Of a stretch of 64,000 nt of DNA, positions 61,476 through 64,000 are shown piece after piece; within the stretch, counting starts at the first letter, position 1; each line of letters opens with the position of its first letter. The notes under the pieces are model-generated. The model was given only the letters and a program-made list of their open reading frames with translations. It made no database searches and had not been told where the DNA came from. Position numbers and translations under genes: made by a program. The stretch covers positions 1 to 64,000 of the forward strand of contig NZ_RCCS01000004.1 of NCBI RefSeq assembly GCF_003664185.1, read 5' to 3'. Source of the DNA: Tenacibaculum discolor. Lineage in GTDB: Bacteria > Bacteroidota > Bacteroidia > Flavobacteriales > Flavobacteriaceae.

Positions 61476-63248
61476 CTACGAATTGGCTTTTAACCAAGCC
61501 TTAGGGGTAATACCCTCTATTTTTTTGAAGTATGTGTTAAAGACACTTTTAGAATTAAAACCACTATCATAAGCCAATCCAAGAATAGTGAGGTGTGAAT
61601 TTTTAGGGTTTAAGGCTATGGTTTTAAAATGATTTAAACGGTATGAATTGACAAAGTCATTGAAATTAACATCAAATGCTTGGTTAATTAAATAGGACAT
61701 TTTATTTGTATTTAACCCTAAAACATCTGCTACAAATTTTAATGTTAATTGCGGATTTAAATACGGCTCGTCTTCCTTAAAATAAGAAAGTAATTCTTCT
61801 TTTAAACTAACTATTTGTTGTTTATCCAAAAGAATTAAGTGTGATTGTTCTTGCTCTATTTGAAGGGGTTTAACATCCTTTAAAACTAAATTTGACTGAT
61901 GCAATTCAGAAAATCCATTAAAATTATGTAACTGATTCAAAAAAGGTTCTTGCCTAAAGTTTATAACTTGACCTCGTCTTAGGCTTATCATTTCTTTTAA
62001 GCGAGAAAAACCAAGCTCTTTATGGTTTGAATTACATAAAATAAATATATCATAAGGAACCAACATTGTTAATTCATTACCTCCTTTAGACCATTTTGAA
62101 ATAACATCATTTGTTATTTCTTTATTCTTTTTATTAATGAGGTTAAACAATAGGTTTTTTTCTTCAATTAATGAGGTATTCTGAATAAACGAGTTAAACT
62201 GCTCACTGTCATTTAGCCATATTAAACAGAAACATTTTAAGTGATGAGCTAATTCTAACTGCGGGTTCAACGTTAACGCATAGTCTATTGTCTTTAGTGC
62301 TTTTTCAAATTGACGTTGATAGTAGTATATATGAGCTAAGGTATAATGATTGTTAGCCGAAAGCGGATCTACCTCTAATAATTTGGTCGCATATTGTAAA
62401 GCTTCATCAAAAAAACCAAGAGCAATATATAATTCCGCCATCGCTTCTAAACCATCTATGTGATTTGGGTTTATCTCTAATACTTTATTTATATGTAGGT
62501 AAGCATTTTTAAAATCCCATTCTTCCCAGAAAAACTTCCCAACAAAAGATAAAGGGTATTCAGGCAAAGTAGTATCAATTTCTTTGGCTATCAACAAATT
62601 AGTAATTGCCAAGTCCATCGCTTCTTGATAGGGCATATAGCCCCACATTGCCAATAAGCCATAACATTGCAAATTGGCATAGTATGCTTTTGCATAATTG
62701 GTATCGAGTGCAATGGCTTGGTTGTAAAATGTAATAGCTTCTTTTATGCTTTCTGGTGTCCATTTTAATTGTAATGAACGTCCTTTTAAAAACAATTGAT
62801 AAGCATCAATATTGTTTGTGGGTTGTTTAATGAGATGCTCTTGTAATTCAAAATGCCCAAAATTGTTTCTGACCTCGTCTGCTATGGCTAAACTAATTTC
62901 GTCTTCTAATTCAAAAATGTCAATTAGTCCTCTATCGTATTTTTTAGACCAATAATGTATTCCGTCAACAACATCTATTAACTGCGCTGTTATTCTAACC
63001 TTATCTTGTGCTTTTTTTATACTCCCTTCAAGAATTGTATTTACACTTAATTGCTTGCCAATTTCCCTGATATCAATATCCTTTCCTTTAAAGGCAAAAG
63101 ATGAGGTTCTTGCAATTACTTTTAAGCCTTTTACTTTTGTGAGTGCATTAATAATCTCTTCCGTAATTCCATCGCAAAAATATTCGTTATCAATATCACT
63201 GCTCATATTGACAAAAGGAAGGACTGCTATGGATTGTTTATTATTCAT
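61476..63248 (-). CDS. AraC-family regulator with TolB-like and TPR domains
   Basis: A 590-residue soluble regulator. The N-terminal TolB/FlgO-like domain (about 5-150) reads SIAVLPFVNMSSDIDNEYFC, then DGITEEIINALTKV and LEGSIKKAQDKVRITAQLID. TPR units fill about 150-350 (AKAYYANLQCYG, HIDGLEAMAELYIALGFFDE, ANNHYTLAHIYYYQRQFEKA). The C-terminal AraC HTH (about 490-590) has VADVLGLNTNKMSYLINQAF and ILGLAYDSGFNSKSVFNTYF. It starts 13 bp after the Argonaute gene. It is the likely regulator of the three boxes downstream. Confidence 0.9.
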   Translation of the reverse strand: MNNKQSIAVLPFVNMSSDIDNEYFCDGITEEIINALTKVKGLKVIARTSSFAFKGKDIDIREIGKQLSVNTILEGSIKKAQDKVRITAQLIDVVDGIHYWSKKYDRGLIDIFELEDEISLAIADEVRNNFGHFELQEHLIKQPTNNIDAYQLFLKGRSLQLKWTPESIKEAITFYNQAIALDTNYAKAYYANLQCYGLLAMWGYMPYQEAMDLAITNLLIAKEIDTTLPEYPLSFVGKFFWEEWDFKNAYLHINKVLEINPNHIDGLEAMAELYIALGFFDEALQYATKLLEVDPLSANNHYTLAHIYYYQRQFEKALKTIDYALTLNPQLELAHHLKCFCLIWLNDSEQFNSFIQNTSLIEEKNLLFNLINKKNKEITNDVISKWSKGGNELTMLVPYDIFILCNSNHKELGFSRLKEMISLRRGQVINFRQEPFLNQLHNFNGFSELHQSNLVLKDVKPLQIEQEQSHLILLDKQQIVSLKEELLSYFKEDEPYLNPQLTLKFVADVLGLNTNKMSYLINQAFDVNFNDFVNSYRLNHFKTIALNPKNSHLTILGLAYDSGFNSKSVFNTYFKKIEGITPKAWLKANS

Positions 63249-63261
63249 TAAAAATTCAAAT

Positions 63262-64000
63262 TTATAAAAACCATAGTGTTTCTTGACCGAAAGGTGGTAT
63301 TTCCTTGCTATTAAAACGAGGTGCTATTTCTGCCACCATTTCAGGGTATTTTATAGTTATAGGTACATTTTGTTGTCTTAATGATTTCCAATACAGTCTA
63401 CTAAATTGATATACTTGTTCAATTAGTTTTCTAATCATTTTACTATCATTTAAAGCCTCTGGTGTTGGGCTTGAAATTTTAAGTTTTATAGGAAATGAAT
63501 AACTTGAATTACTTGGATATTTTACAGTATTGTTATACCTCAAATTATTAAAGAGTAAATATTTATATACACCTTTGGGACCAATATTTATATATGTACC
63601 ACTCATTGGAATTAACTCACCATTCCAATTTTGGTCAAAAGCTATTATATCTTCTGATTTTGTTTTATTGATATTTAGAACAAATAGAGGACAAGGCAAT
63701 TTAAGTTTATCCATCATTTCCAATACAGGTTGTATTTCCTCATCCTTCATATCCTTATAAAAGTGAATAACTATTTTTTCAGGTGTTTTGTTTGTTGGAA
63801 CATATTGCCATATTGCTTCACTAATTGCACCTGCTAATCCCTTTGTATCTGATTTACTGAAATAATGAAATTCATTAAACCTTCCATTATTTTTAAAACT
63901 GAATGCACTTGCTACATATCGTATATTTTCTTCGGTATTTTTAAATGCACCTACACCTATAACTAATTCATTTTTAGGTTTGACATTTAATTGCCAAGGT
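63262..64000 (-). CDS. Prokaryotic Argonaute, C-terminal PIWI domain (5' end outside the window)
   Basis: The frame stays open to the window edge (246 visible residues), so the ATG at 63750 is internal. The visible part is a PIWI domain: LVIGVGAFKNTEENIRYVAS, KIVIHFYKDM, PCPLFVLNINKTKSEDIIAF, GTYINIGPKGVYKYLLFNN, then YQFSRLYWKSLRQQNVPITI and KYPEMVAEIAPRF. Argonautes bind guide nucleic acid and act in defence against plasmids and phages. The position of the first DEDX aspartate reads GVGAF, so cleavage activity is doubtful. PAZ, MID and partner genes cannot be seen. Confidence 0.85.
   Translation of the reverse strand, partial: PWQLNVKPKNELVIGVGAFKNTEENIRYVASAFSFKNNGRFNEFHYFSKSDTKGLAGAISEAIWQYVPTNKTPEKIVIHFYKDMKDEEIQPVLEMMDKLKLPCPLFVLNINKTKSEDIIAFDQNWNGELIPMSGTYINIGPKGVYKYLLFNNLRYNNTVKYPSNSSYSFPIKLKISSPTPEALNDSKMIRKLIEQVYQFSRLYWKSLRQQNVPITIKYPEMVAEIAPRFNSKEIPPFGQETLWFL

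Overview
This is an AT-rich chromosomal window from a marine-type member of the Flavobacteriaceae (Bacteroidota); the genus cannot be fixed from sequence alone. The evidence is GldI and a type IX secretion (Por) C-terminal sorting domain, many lipoproteins with short signal peptides, the Bacteroidota promoter element TAnnTTTG upstream of many genes, A-rich leaders instead of Shine-Dalgarno sites, and family-typical neighbourhoods such as recF-DUF721, thioredoxin-DUF2024-MarR and DHH phosphoesterase-gldI. No rRNA, CRISPR array or transposase was found. There is one tRNA, tRNA-Ser(UGA).

Positions 1-46.4 kb are mostly core genome. They hold a candidate structured RNA near the left edge, a radical SAM protein, a secreted S8 protease and a lipoprotein metalloprotease, aroC, tRNA-Ser and a folding operon (nrnA-gldI-FKBP-cyclophilin/FKBP-PAP2). 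Next come ndk, recF, ribH, mutL, two rhomboid proteases, a geranylgeranyl-reductase-type oxidoreductase, a TPR histidine kinase/LuxR regulator pair, a redox-type MarR cassette with a clear operator, yggS, mtaB, a lytic transglycosylase, folE, hisS, a YihY protein, a Dcp-type M3 peptidase and nadC. One secreted esterase (13.5-14.3 kb) sits inside this core as an apparent mobile cassette.

Positions 47.4-53.4 kb are accessory. A GC-rich array of nine 42-bp repeats is followed by two genes packaged as cassettes: an AAA ATPase-DUF4435 protein resembling single-chain PARIS anti-phage proteins, and a membrane zinc-ribbon protein. Each gene has a GTT-core at its 5' side exactly complementary to a core at its 3' side, and the segments between genes fold as imperfect inverted repeats. 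This is the geometry of integron attC cassettes, but with a non-canonical core (roughly GTTRNCR) and no integrase in view. A decayed integrative element follows (DUF6266 protein, a mobile-element protein, and a broken excisionase-like gene).

Positions 53.4-64 kb are a minus-strand block of secreted hydrolases (S41, two serine hydrolases, an alpha/beta hydrolase), outer-membrane proteins, a Vat-like acetyltransferase and an NmrA-like reductase. Three promoters in it carry the same 29-bp box at the same distance from the -10-like element. They probably form one regulon controlled by the TolB-TPR-AraC regulator encoded at 61.5-63.2 kb. That regulator lies 13 bp downstream of a gene encoding an Argonaute PIWI domain, which runs off the right edge.
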